64,000 nt of DNA from Glycomyces sp040645615 (GTDB lineage: Bacteria > Actinomycetota > Actinomycetes > Mycobacteriales > Micromonosporaceae), in contig NZ_JBEYYO010000005.1 in NCBI RefSeq assembly GCF_040645615.1, positions 1 to 64,000 on the forward strand. Direction: 5' to 3'. A program made the translations under genes and the position numbers. Below are positions 1-7,733 of the stretch, one piece after another. The notes under the pieces are model-generated. The model did not search any database. It was not told where the DNA came from and saw only the letters and a list, made by a program, of their open reading frames with translations. Every line of letters begins with the position of its first letter. Positions within the stretch are counted from its first letter, which is position 1.

Positions 1-59
1 TCTTGGGTCACGAATCCCTTGACGCCGCCGAAGTGGTCGGCGTGGGAGTGCGTGTAGGC
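1..59 (-). pseudogene. 5'-truncated alkylsulfatase-type metallo-beta-lactamase fragment
   Basis: Read on the minus strand, the frame starting at position 59 encodes AYTHSHADHFGGVKGFVTQ. This is the THxHxDHxGG metal-binding core typical of SdsA1/BDS1-like alkyl and aryl sulfatases, which normally lies far inside a protein of about 600 residues. The preceding codons in this frame run back into the rnj stop region only about 35 bp away and contain no sulfatase-like sequence or plausible start. The visible part is therefore the middle of a gene without its N-terminal portion, continuing off the left edge. It may be a decayed gene, a rearrangement junction or an assembly join; the window cannot separate these. 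Confidence 0.55.
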
Positions 60-93
60 CCTGGTCCGATTTCTCGACGCCGCTGGCGGAGGC

Positions 94-1785
94 TCAGACT
101 TCGAGCACGTGCGGGACGATCATGGGGCGGCGGCGGTAGGTGTCGTTGACCCATTTGCCGACCGTGCGCCGCAGGATCTGCTGGAGCTGGTGGGCTTCGG
201 TGATGCCGTCCTGGGCGGCGCGCTCCATGGCGTCGTCGATGAGCGGGAGGACACCGTCGAAGGCCTTGGGGTCTTCGGAGAAGCCGCGGGCCGAGACGGT
301 GGGGCCGCCGACGATCTTGCCGTTCTCGGAGTCGATGACGACGGTGGCGGCGATGAAGCCGCCGTCGCCGAGCATGCGGCGCTCGGAGAGGACCGGTTCG
401 CCGACGTCGCCGACCGAGAGGCCGTCGACGTAGACGAGGTTGTTGGGGATGTGCCCGACCAGGCGGGCGACGCCGTCGACGAGGTCGACCACGTCGCCGT
501 TCTCGATGACGATGACCTGGTCCTCGGGCACGCCGGACTCGATGGCGAGCCGGGCGTGGGCCTGGAGGTGCCGGGCCTCGCCGTGGACGGGGATCATGTT
601 GGAGGGCTTGACGATGTTGAGCACGTACAGCAGCTCGCCCGCGGGGGCGTGGCCGGAGACGTGGACCTTGGCGACGTCCTTGTGGATGACCGTGGCGCCG
701 GTGCGGGCGAGGCGGTTGATGACGCCGTAGACGGCGGTCTCGTTGCCGGGCACCAGGGACGAGGCGAGGATGACGGTGTCCTCGGGTTCGACGGTGATGT
801 GCCGGTGGTCGCCCGAGGCCATGCGGCCCAGGGCGCTCATGGGCTCGCCCTGGGAGCCGGTGGACATGTAGACGATCTCGTCGGAGTGCAGGCGCACGGC
901 CTCGTCCATGCTGACGAGGATCCCTTCGGGGACGTCCATGAGGCCGAGGTCGCGGGCGATCGCCATGTTGCGGACCATGGAGCGGCCGACGAACGCGACC
1001 TTGCGGCCGTGCGCGTGGGCGGCGTCCAGGACCTGCTGCACGCGGTGCACGTGGCTGGCGAAGGAGGCGACGATGATGCGGCCCTTGACGTCCTGGAAGA
1101 GCTTGTCCAGCACGGGGCCGATCTCGCGCTCGGAGGTCACGAAGCCGGGGATCTCGGCGTTGGTGGAGTCCGACAGGAGCAGGTCGACGCCCTGCTCGCC
1201 GAGGCGCGCGAACCCGGCGAGGTCGGTGATGCGCCCGTCGAGCGGGAGCTGGTCCATCTTGAAGTCGCCGGTGCACAGCACCAGGCCCGCGTCGGTGCGC
1301 ACGGCCACGGCCAGCGCGTCGGGGATGGAGTGGTTGACGGCGAGGAATTCGAGGCCGAACGGTCCGAGCTGGAGGGTCTCGTTCTCGGCGACGACGATCC
1401 CGGCAGGCTTGATGCGCCGCTCGCGGAGCTTGGCCTCGACGAGGGCCACGGAGAAGCGGGAGCCGACGACGGGGATGTCGTTCTTGTGCTCCAGCAGGAA
1501 CGGGATCGCGCCGATGTGGTCTTCGTGGCCGTGGGTGACGACGATGGCCTCGATGTCGTCGAGGCGGTCGAGGATCGGCGTGAAGTCGGGCAGGATCAGG
1601 TCGACGCCGGGCTGGTCGACGTCGGGGAAGAGGACCCCGCAGTCGACGATGAGGAGCTTCCCGTCGTATTCGAACAGGGTCATGTTGCGGCCGATGGCGC
1701 CGAGGCCGCCGAGCGGGAGGACCCGCAGGGCGCCGTCGGGGAGGGCGCCGGGGGCGCCGAGGTTCTTGGGTCGGGTCAGGCCCAT
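94..1785 (-). CDS. rnj: Ribonuclease J (metallo-beta-lactamase/beta-CASP RNase)
   Basis: The 563-aa length matches actinobacterial RNase J, which has 5'-3' exonuclease and endonuclease activity in mRNA decay and rRNA maturation in the cytoplasm. The zinc motif HxHxDH is seen as THGHEDHIG (H85, H87, D89, H90), followed by CTGDFKMD and, further on, the beta-CASP region with a VHVSGHAP motif. The start ATG at 1785 lies 10 nt inside the 3' end of dapA, so the two genes are translationally coupled. The dapA-rnj order is a standard actinobacterial arrangement. No intact gene follows downstream within the window. Confidence 0.96.
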   Translation of the reverse strand: MGLTRPKNLGAPGALPDGALRVLPLGGLGAIGRNMTLFEYDGKLLIVDCGVLFPDVDQPGVDLILPDFTPILDRLDDIEAIVVTHGHEDHIGAIPFLLEHKNDIPVVGSRFSVALVEAKLRERRIKPAGIVVAENETLQLGPFGLEFLAVNHSIPDALAVAVRTDAGLVLCTGDFKMDQLPLDGRITDLAGFARLGEQGVDLLLSDSTNAEIPGFVTSEREIGPVLDKLFQDVKGRIIVASFASHVHRVQQVLDAAHAHGRKVAFVGRSMVRNMAIARDLGLMDVPEGILVSMDEAVRLHSDEIVYMSTGSQGEPMSALGRMASGDHRHITVEPEDTVILASSLVPGNETAVYGVINRLARTGATVIHKDVAKVHVSGHAPAGELLYVLNIVKPSNMIPVHGEARHLQAHARLAIESGVPEDQVIVIENGDVVDLVDGVARLVGHIPNNLVYVDGLSVGDVGEPVLSERRMLGDGGFIAATVVIDSENGKIVGGPTVSARGFSEDPKAFDGVLPLIDDAMERAAQDGITEAHQLQQILRRTVGKWVNDTYRRRPMIVPHVLEV

Positions 1786-2678
1786 GAGGCCTCCTTCAGG
1801 TCGGCGATGCGGGCGGCGATCAGGGCCGCGAGGTCCGGTTCGGCGGGGAGCAGCGGCAGGCGCGGCTCGCCTCCGGGGAGTCCTCGCGCGGCGAGGCCGG
1901 ACTTGACGGCGATGATGCCGGGGCCCTGGCTCATGAGGGCTTCGGTGGCGGGCAGGAGCGCGTCGTTGATGGCGTTCGCGCGGGCGGTGTCGCCCTCGTC
2001 GAAGGCGTCGAACATGGTGTTGAGGTGGCGGCCGATGAGGTGGGCGGTGACCGAGACGACGCCGACCTGCCCGGTGGCGTAGGCGGCGAGGTTGAGCTCG
2101 TCGACGCCGCAGTAGTAGGCCAGGCCGGTGCCCACTCGGATGCGCTGCGCTTTGGGGATGTCGCCGGTGGCGTCCTTGACGGCGATGATGCGGTCGTGGC
2201 GGGCGAGGCGCTCGAAGGTGGCGTCGTCGATGCCGATGACGGTGCGCGGGGGGATGTCGTAGAGCATCACGGGCAGCTCGGTGGCGTCGGCGATGGTCTC
2301 GAAGTGGGCGGCCACGCCGGCCTGGGTGGGCCGGGAGTAGTAGGGGGTGACCAGGAGGAGGCCCCCGGCGCCGGCGGCTTCGGCGGCCTTGGCCAGGCCC
2401 ACGGAGTGGCGGGTGTCGTAGGTGGAGGCGCCGGCGATGACGTGGGCGCGGTCGCCGACGGCCTCGACCACGGTCTGGACGATCTGGGTCTTCTCGGCGT
2501 CGGTGGTGGTCGGGGATTCGCCGGTGGTGCCGTTGACGACCAGGCCGTCGCAGCCCTGCTCGTCGACGAGGTGGCGGGCGAGTGCGGCGGTGCCGGGGAC
2601 GTCGAGTTCACCTGAGGGTGTGAACGGCGTGATCATGGCCGCGAGTGTTCGCCCGAACGGGCGCGTTGCGTTGCGCAT
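1776..2678 (-). CDS. dapA: 4-hydroxy-tetrahydrodipicolinate synthase
   Basis: This 300-aa TIM-barrel enzyme condenses pyruvate with aspartate semialdehyde, the first committed step of lysine and diaminopimelate synthesis. The GTTGE pyruvate loop lies at residues 50-54, the catalytic Tyr at 140 (MLYDIPPRT) and the Schiff-base Lys at 168 in IIAVKDATGD. The ATG at 2678 is preceded by GGTGAAAG. The gene overlaps rnj by 10 nt. The pathway partner dapB lies 5 kb away on the same strand. Confidence 0.97.
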   Translation of the reverse strand: MRNATRPFGRTLAAMITPFTPSGELDVPGTAALARHLVDEQGCDGLVVNGTTGESPTTTDAEKTQIVQTVVEAVGDRAHVIAGASTYDTRHSVGLAKAAEAAGAGGLLLVTPYYSRPTQAGVAAHFETIADATELPVMLYDIPPRTVIGIDDATFERLARHDRIIAVKDATGDIPKAQRIRVGTGLAYYCGVDELNLAAYATGQVGVVSVTAHLIGRHLNTMFDAFDEGDTARANAINDALLPATEALMSQGPGIIAVKSGLAARGLPGGEPRLPLLPAEPDLAALIAARIADLKEASWA

Positions 2679-2857
2679 GTGCTTTCACCAATGCTGTGTC
2701 CGGCGGCCGGGGCGCCTCGCCTCGGCCGCGCGTTGCGTATTAACTGTCTCAAGTCGCACCGCTTCGCCGCTGCGGTTCGCCGCTTCGCGGCATGCGCGGG
2801 CCGGGGCCCGCGGTGCCCGGGGAGGGCGGCGGGCGGGTGCGGGTGTGCCTGTCGGCT

Positions 2858-3610
2858 CTACCCCTCGGTGACGTAGGGGCTGGAGGCGACCTCGGTGCCG
2901 TCGCCGAGTTCCGTGATCTGGAAGTCGGCGAAGACGTTGGGGGCCTTCTCCTTGAGCTGCTTGAGGCATTCGATGGCCAGCGCCCGGATCTCGACGTCGG
3001 CGTGCTCGGAGGCGCGCATGGCGATGAAGTGCCGCCAGGCGCGGTAGTTGCCGGTCACGACGATGCGGGTCTCGGTGGCGTTGGGCAGGACTGAACGCGC
3101 CGCTTGACGCGCCTGCTTTCGGCGCAGGGTGGCGTTGGAGACGTCGGCGAACTTCTTCTCCAGGCCTTCGAGGAGGTCGTCGTAGGCGCTCTGGGCGGCT
3201 TCGGCGGCGGCGAGGAAGCGGTCGTGGAGTTCGGGGTCGGCGGCGATCACTTCGGGCTCGACCATGTGCGCGTCGCGTTCGGGGACGTAGCGCTGCGACA
3301 GTTGGGAGTAGGAGAAGTGTCGGTGGCGGATCAGCTCGTGGGTGAGGGAGCGGGAGATGCCGCTGAGGTAGAAGCTGACCGTGCCGTGTTCGAGGACGGA
3401 GAGGTGTCCGACCTGGAGGATGTGGTCGAGGTAGCCGGCGTTGGTGGCGGTCTTGGGGTTGGGCTTGGTCCAGGACTGGTAACAGGCGCGGCCGGCGAAT
3501 TCGGCGAGGGCTTGGCCGCCGTCGGCGTCGGTGTCCCATGGGACGTCGGCCGGGGACTCGAAGTGCGTCCAGGCGATGAGTCGGACGTCCATCGGTACGA
3601 TTTCGGGCAT
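2858..3610 (-). CDS. thyX: Flavin-dependent thymidylate synthase ThyX
   Basis: ThyX makes dTMP from dUMP using FAD, NADPH and methylene-tetrahydrofolate. The signature RHRHFSYSQLSQRY lies at residues 95-108 and the length is 250 aa, normal for the family. I chose the ATG at 3610 because GGGGGAG stands just before it; an in-frame ATG at 3631 would add seven residues (MKRGGAG) that look like translated ribosome binding site. About 180 bp without a recognisable feature separates it from dapA. Confidence 0.95.
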   Translation of the reverse strand: MPEIVPMDVRLIAWTHFESPADVPWDTDADGGQALAEFAGRACYQSWTKPNPKTATNAGYLDHILQVGHLSVLEHGTVSFYLSGISRSLTHELIRHRHFSYSQLSQRYVPERDAHMVEPEVIAADPELHDRFLAAAEAAQSAYDDLLEGLEKKFADVSNATLRRKQARQAARSVLPNATETRIVVTGNYRAWRHFIAMRASEHADVEIRALAIECLKQLKEKAPNVFADFQITELGDGTEVASSPYVTEG

Positions 3611-3790
3611 CCCCGCTCCCCCTCGTTTCATGTTCGGTGCCTGTTAGTGCTGGTTCTCGACTCCCTGAGGGTACTCGTGGTGGGAGTGTGGTCCTGCACG
3701 CGCCCGGCGGCGCGCGGAGGTTTCGGTGTTTCGGGCGTGGCGGGGGTGGTGGGTGCGTCGCGGGTCGCACCGCTGGTTTCAGCGCGCCGC

Positions 3791-3828
3791 TTGACAGACG
3801 TCAGAAATGATGTCATCATGGTGTCATG
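3791..3828 (+). promoter_or_regulatory. Leaderless promoter with overlapping palindromic operator
   Basis: A consensus -35 TTGACA (3791-3796) is followed after 17 bp by CATCAT (3814-3819), and the ATG at 3826 falls at the expected transcription start, so the mRNA should be leaderless. A perfect odd palindrome, ATGATG-T-CATCAT (3807-3819), covers the -10, and a TGAC...GTCA repeat covers the -35. Because the gene encodes a ribbon-helix-helix protein, autorepression at this palindrome is my inference. Confidence 0.7.
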
Positions 3829-4317
3829 GACTTGACGCCGTATATCGAATCGCTCCGCCGGAGCCTGACCGCCGCGGCCGCGCCCGGCGGCGAGGACGCC
3901 GCGCGGACCGCTGAACTGCTGTCGGAAGCACTCGACGCGGGGGCTCGCCTGGCGCTCATGGAGGCCCTCTCCGAAGCCGCCGCCGAGATCACCGCCGGGC
4001 TCGACCAGGCCGGTTCCTCGGCGTCGGTCGACCTGCGGGTGCGCGGGAAGGAAGTGGACCTGCGCGTCAGCGGCGGGGAGACCGCCGAGGCCACGCCGCC
4101 TCCGGCCCCGCCCATCGACGACGATGTGGCCCGCATCACCTTGCGCTTGCCGGAGTCGTTGAAGGAGGACGTCGAGCGGGTCGCCTCCGCCGACGGGGCC
4201 TCGGTCAACGCCTGGCTGGTCCGCGCGATCAACACCGCCGTCCACGCCTCGCGGACCTCCGGGCCCACCGGCGGCGCGAAGTACAGCCAGCGCATCACCG
4301 GCTACGCCCGGGCTTAG
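3826..4317 (+). CDS. Ribbon-helix-helix (HicB/Arc-like) DNA-binding protein
   Basis: This is a 163-aa protein. Residues 99-142 (VARITLRLPESLKEDVERVA, then NAWLVRAINTAVH) form a canonical ribbon-helix-helix unit: a short beta strand and two helices. The N-terminal 80 residues are Ala/Glu-rich and probably helical, joined by a Pro-rich linker at 90-97. Such proteins are often annotated as HicB-family antitoxins, but no HicA toxin is adjacent. The next gene is a DUF4097 protein 12 nt downstream, so the two form an operon. The likely role is transcriptional autoregulation of this pair. The start has no Shine-Dalgarno, consistent with the leaderless promoter. Confidence 0.8.
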   Translation: MDLTPYIESLRRSLTAAAAPGGEDAARTAELLSEALDAGARLALMEALSEAAAEITAGLDQAGSSASVDLRVRGKEVDLRVSGGETAEATPPPAPPIDDDVARITLRLPESLKEDVERVASADGASVNAWLVRAINTAVHASRTSGPTGGAKYSQRITGYARA

Positions 4318-4329
4318 GGAGCACCAGCG

Positions 4330-5148
4330 ATGAACGAGTACACCGAATTCACCCACGACGGGCCGATCACCGCGGCGATCACGCTGGCCGACGGCTCGGT
4401 CACCGTCACCGCCCACGAGGCGAACACGGTGCTGGTGGAGATCAAGCCCGCGCAGCGCCGGCCCGAGAACGAGGACGCGGCCGACCTGGCGCGCGTCGAG
4501 TTCGAGAACGGGCACCTGCGCGTGGTCGCCCCCGAGAAGCCCTCGAACTGGTTCTTCCGCAAGGAGATCGGGGTCCACCTCGCGGTGAAGGTCCCGCAGG
4601 GATCGGAGGTGTCGGTCAAGACCACGTCGGCGCCGATCAGCCTCCACGGGAAGCTGGGAGCGGCCTCGATCAACACCGTGGCCGGTTCGGCCACGGTCGA
4701 GAGCGCCTCCAGCGTGCGGGCCAACACCGTGTCGGGTTCGATCAGCGTCATCGACGCCACCGAGGACTTCCGGGCGAACACCGCTTCGGGCCAGGTGCGG
4801 GCCGACCACGTGGGCGGGGACTTCTCGGCGAAGACCGTCTCGGGCGCGATCACCGCCGAGCGGCTGGACGCGAACGCGAACGTGAACACCCTCTCGGGCG
4901 GGATCGAGCTGTCGGCGCTCAAGTCGGGCGCGGTCAAGGCCAACACGGTGTCGGGGCGCATCAGCCTCGGGGTCGTGGCGGGCACTGACGTGTGGGTCGA
5001 CCTGGACGCCAAGGCCGGCACGGTCACCTCCGAGCTGGCCACCGGCGACACCTCGCCGTCCCCGGCCGGCGGCGGCACCAGCCTGGAGGTGCGGGCGCGC
5101 TCGGTCTCGGGCGACATCTACCTGCACCGCGCCAGCGCTTACGCCTAA
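4330..5148 (+). CDS. DUF4097 beta-strand-repeat protein
   Basis: This 272-aa protein is built of repeated short beta strands with a recurring pattern of NTVSG, ANTASG, KTVSG and NTLSG every 15-20 residues (about residues 115-215). That is the hallmark of DUF4097 parallel beta-helix proteins. There is no signal peptide or membrane segment, so it is probably cytoplasmic. Its biochemical role is unknown. GGGAG ahead of the ATG and the 12-nt gap to the RHH gene place it in the same operon, so it is probably controlled by that regulator. Confidence 0.8.
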   Translation: MNEYTEFTHDGPITAAITLADGSVTVTAHEANTVLVEIKPAQRRPENEDAADLARVEFENGHLRVVAPEKPSNWFFRKEIGVHLAVKVPQGSEVSVKTTSAPISLHGKLGAASINTVAGSATVESASSVRANTVSGSISVIDATEDFRANTASGQVRADHVGGDFSAKTVSGAITAERLDANANVNTLSGGIELSALKSGAVKANTVSGRISLGVVAGTDVWVDLDAKAGTVTSELATGDTSPSPAGGGTSLEVRARSVSGDIYLHRASAYA

Positions 5149-5173
5149 GACTTTCACTCAACACCCACTGCAT

Positions 5174-5199
5174 GCCCGGTCACCGCGAGGTGGCCGGGC
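5174..5199. terminator. Bidirectional hairpin between convergent genes
   Basis: An 11-bp stem (GCCCGGTCACC with GGTGGCCGGGC, one T-G pair) around a GCGA loop lies between the DUF4097 gene and the convergent DUF2752 gene. It has no long T tract, as is usual in high-GC actinobacteria. Confidence 0.65.
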
Positions 5200-5209
5200 T
5201 GCTTCGCGT

Positions 5210-5704
5210 TCACACGTAGAAGAACGTGAACGGTTCCCAAGGGAGGTTGCGGGCGATGAAGAAGACGCCCCAGACGATGAGGAAGACCGTGAGCGCGTTC
5301 GGGGTGAGGTGGAAGGTGGGCAGGCGCCAGGTGCGGCGGGTGACGAGGCGCGGGAGGGCCCAGGTGAGGAACATCCACACCAGGAACGGGGCGGCGAACA
5401 CGGCCATGAGGTGGTGGCGGGCCGCTTCGGGGAGGTTGAAGGTGAGCACGTAGTAGAACGCGCGCGTCCCGCCGCAGCCGGGGCAGTCGAAGCCGGTGGC
5501 GATCTTGAACAGGCAGGTCGAGGGGCCGGTGTCGTCGGTCGGGTCGGTGGCGAGCACGCCCGCGGCGGCCGCGGAGAAGCACGCGAGGAGCGCGACGGGC
5601 GCGAACCACGGCTGCCCGAAGAACCCGGTGACCCACCGGCGCACGGGATTCCCCCGCGGCTGCTCACTCTGGTCCCGCAGCGTGGACTCCTCGACAGCGC
5701 ACAC
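5210..5704 (-). CDS. DUF2752 membrane protein
   Basis: The family signature FDCPGCGGTRAFYYVL is present, preceded by a short transmembrane segment (APVALLACFSAAAAGVLA) and followed by two more (FLVWMFLTWAL and LTVFLIVWGVFFIA). The protein is a small integral membrane protein of unknown function, and the CPGCG Cys pair may bind metal or form a disulfide. I place the start at the GTG at 5704, directly after AGGAGG, giving 164 aa. A longer reading to 5809 would run into the intergenic repeat array. It stands alone, convergent to the DUF4097 gene. Confidence 0.75.
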   Translation of the reverse strand: MCAVEESTLRDQSEQPRGNPVRRWVTGFFGQPWFAPVALLACFSAAAAGVLATDPTDDTGPSTCLFKIATGFDCPGCGGTRAFYYVLTFNLPEAARHHLMAVFAAPFLVWMFLTWALPRLVTRRTWRLPTFHLTPNALTVFLIVWGVFFIARNLPWEPFTFFYV

Positions 5705-5770
5705 ATCGCCTCCTGCCCGACAGCCTAACGGCTGGAGGCGAGTCGGAGGGGCGGCGGGAGGCGCAGAACG

Positions 5771-6040
5771 CGAGAGAGGCGAACGTTTCCACTGGGCCCC
5801 CGGTATCAACGATGCGACACGGGTACGACATCGCCTCGGGGACAGGCGGCGCGAGGGTCGAATGCGAGGGCGCCAAGTGTTTTCGATGGGCCCCCGGTTT
5901 CAAGGGTGCGCCGGGGGTACGACATCCGTTCGGGAGCGGCGGGCGGTCACGAACGCCAAGGCGGCGAGCGTTTTCGGTGGGCCCCCGGTTTCAAGGGTGC
6001 GCTCGGGGTACGACATTCGGTGTCCGGGAGTCGGCGAAAA
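5771..6040. repeat. Three imperfect direct repeats, 94 and 91 bp apart
   Basis: This accounts for most of the 370-bp gap between the DUF2752 gene and the lipoprotein gene. Each copy holds TGGGCCCCCGGT (starts at 5793, 5887, 5978) and, exactly 30 bp on, GGGTACGACAT or close to it. Copies 2 and 3 also share CCGGTTTCAAGGGTGCG. In copy 2 CCCCCGG and CCGGGGG can pair around a 13-nt loop; the pairing is weaker in the other two copies. No frame across it looks coding. The function is unknown. Confidence 0.8.
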
Positions 6041-6043
6041 CGG

Positions 6044-6081
6044 TGGTTCGGGCGTTTCGGGCGCTTAGGCTCGGTTTCATG
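6044..6081 (+). promoter_or_regulatory. Leaderless promoter of the LppM-like gene
   Basis: TAGGCT at 6066-6071 is a good actinobacterial -10 box and ends 7 nt before the ATG at 6079, with no ribosome binding site in between. The -35 (about 6044-6049, TGGTTC) is weak. Confidence 0.55.
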
Positions 6082-6762
6082 GTCGGTATTGCTCGTCGGG
6101 TCCTCGTCGCCGCCGCGGCGGTCGGTCTGCTGTTCGCCGCTTCGGGGTGCCTGCGCCTCGACCTCGGGCTCCAGGTGCGCTCCGACGACACCGTGGGCGG
6201 GACCTTCACCGCCGCGTGGAGCGAGGACTTCATCGACCGCGCAGACGAAGAGGGCCTCGACAAGCGCCAGCTGGATGCGTTCCTCGACGCCCTGCTCGAC
6301 GGCATCCCCGGCACCGACCGGACCCCTTACAACGAGGACGGGTTCTCCGGGTGGACGGCCACGTTCACCGACCGGCCGCTGGCCGACTTCGCCGAGTTCG
6401 GCGGCGACGACTGGGGCTACCTGCGCATCGACCACTCCGGCCGCGAATACGACCTCGAAGGGCACTGGGACCTGCGCGCCGCCGGGTTCCTCGACCCCGA
6501 CGCGTTCACCGACGCCGAGATCCTCATCAGCGTCGACTTCCCCGCCCGCGTCACCGAGCACAACGGCGAGCTCAACGGCCGCACCGTCACCTGGGTCATG
6601 ACCCCCGGCGCAGCCTACGACCTCGAGGCCACCGCCGTAGAGAACAACGGCTGGGTCTTCGCCGCCGCGGGGGTCGCGTTCCTGGTCGTGGTGGTCGGTC
6701 TGCTGTGGCTGTGGCAGTGGAGCAGGCTGCGCCGGTACTCGGTCGGGCAGGCCCGGAGCTGA
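6079..6762 (+). CDS. LppM-like lipoprotein (DUF3153)
   Basis: This 227-aa protein has a lipoprotein signal peptide (lipobox FAASGC, Cys24) and an extracytoplasmic domain. It ends in a transmembrane helix (VFAAAGVAFLVVVVGLLWLW) followed by a basic tail. This layout, with an LRLDLGLQVRSDDTVGGT start to the mature protein, matches the LppM/DUF3153 family, whose Mycobacterium member affects phagosome maturation; the general role is unknown. It is monocistronic and probably leaderless. The membrane gene 97 bp downstream has its own ribosome binding site and is probably separate. Confidence 0.78.
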   Translation: MVGIARRVLVAAAAVGLLFAASGCLRLDLGLQVRSDDTVGGTFTAAWSEDFIDRADEEGLDKRQLDAFLDALLDGIPGTDRTPYNEDGFSGWTATFTDRPLADFAEFGGDDWGYLRIDHSGREYDLEGHWDLRAAGFLDPDAFTDAEILISVDFPARVTEHNGELNGRTVTWVMTPGAAYDLEATAVENNGWVFAAAGVAFLVVVVGLLWLWQWSRLRRYSVGQARS

Positions 6763-6859
6763 CCTGTCGACTCCGACACAAACCGTGGGCACCCCGCTCA
6801 CGCCCCGTATCCTGGTGAGTCGATCCGCGTGACGAGTCGAGGAGCCGGGGGGAGGATCG

Positions 6860-7681
6860 GTGAGTCAGTACCGCTCGAACAGCAAGGGCCCCAAGGACAA
6901 AGAACCGGGCCTGGAACTGAGCATCGGACAGGTCCTGGCCGCCGCGGGCGCCACCGTGGTCGGGGCGATCCTCGCGAAACTCCTCGGCCTGTGGGGCACC
7001 GTCGCCGGCACCGCCATCCTCAGCGTCTGCTCCTCCATCGGCGCCGTGCTCATCCTCCGCGCCATGCGCTCGACCGGCAACCGCATCAAATCCCAGATCG
7101 CCGCGATGGCCCCCACCGCCGCGGGCAAGGCCACCGCCGTCACGATCGAGCTCCACCCCGACAGCGTCACCGCCACCGCGAAGATCCCCGAAACCGAGCA
7201 GCTGCACTCGACGCAAGGCGACACCGTCGAGATGGCCGTCCCCGACCTCGAACCCGAAGGGCACGTCACCGACGCGCACTCGCGCAAGAAGACGCTCCTG
7301 ACGATCCTCGTCTCCAGCGTGATCGTGTTCTGCCTGACCATCGCCACGCTGTTTCTGATCGGCCTGTTCACCGGCGACTCCGGCCGGTTCATCCACGACA
7401 GCGGCGACACCACCACCACGATCATCCAGAGCCCCGAAGGCGAAGGCGCCGACGAGACCGAGACCGTCACCGAGACCGAGACGGACTCAGGCCCGACCGA
7501 CGAGACCAGCGAGCAGCCCACCGACGAGGGCACCGACCCCGAACCGAGCACCTCGCCGTCGGCCGACCCCACCCCGAGCGAAGCGCCCACCAGCGAGGGC
7601 GGCCAGGGCGGGACCGAACCGACCCCGAGCCAGACCCCAGGCTCGGAGGAACTGAGCTCGGGCGAGAGCACCACCGAGTAG
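6860..7681 (+). CDS. Membrane protein with acidic Thr/Ser/Pro-rich extracytoplasmic tail
   Basis: I do not recognise a family for this 273-aa protein. Residues 20-70 form two hydrophobic segments (LAAAGATVVGAILAKLLG and GTAILSVCSSIGAVLIL), followed by a soluble loop. A third segment lies near 155-180 (ILVSSVIVFCLTIATLFLIG), and the last 100 residues are low complexity, rich in Glu, Asp, Thr, Pro and Ser, as in exposed wall-spanning stalks. The GTG start follows GGGGGGAGG. A strong hairpin follows the stop. Confidence 0.7.
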   Translation: MSQYRSNSKGPKDKEPGLELSIGQVLAAAGATVVGAILAKLLGLWGTVAGTAILSVCSSIGAVLILRAMRSTGNRIKSQIAAMAPTAAGKATAVTIELHPDSVTATAKIPETEQLHSTQGDTVEMAVPDLEPEGHVTDAHSRKKTLLTILVSSVIVFCLTIATLFLIGLFTGDSGRFIHDSGDTTTTIIQSPEGEGADETETVTETETDSGPTDETSEQPTDEGTDPEPSTSPSADPTPSEAPTSEGGQGGTEPTPSQTPGSEELSSGESTTE

Positions 7682-7687
7682 ACACGA

Positions 7688-7721
7688 CAGCGCCCGCAGG
7701 CCTTCCGGCCTGCGGGCGCTG
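7688..7721. terminator. Strong bidirectional terminator hairpin
   Basis: There is a perfect 15-bp stem (left arm 7688-7702, right arm 7707-7721) with a TTCC loop, located between two convergent genes. It ends the membrane protein gene and the rpsO-pnp-M16-dapB transcript. Confidence 0.85.
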
Positions 7722-7733
7722 CGCGTTCGAACG

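Noticed and set aside
109..2082. A 657-codon plus-strand open frame opposite rnj
   Set aside because: Shadow of rnj and dapA with low-complexity composition and no ribosome binding site.
3826..4317. HicAB toxin-antitoxin system
   Set aside because: The RHH protein is HicB-like only in its DNA-binding part, and no HicA-like gene is on either side; the neighbour is a DUF4097 protein.
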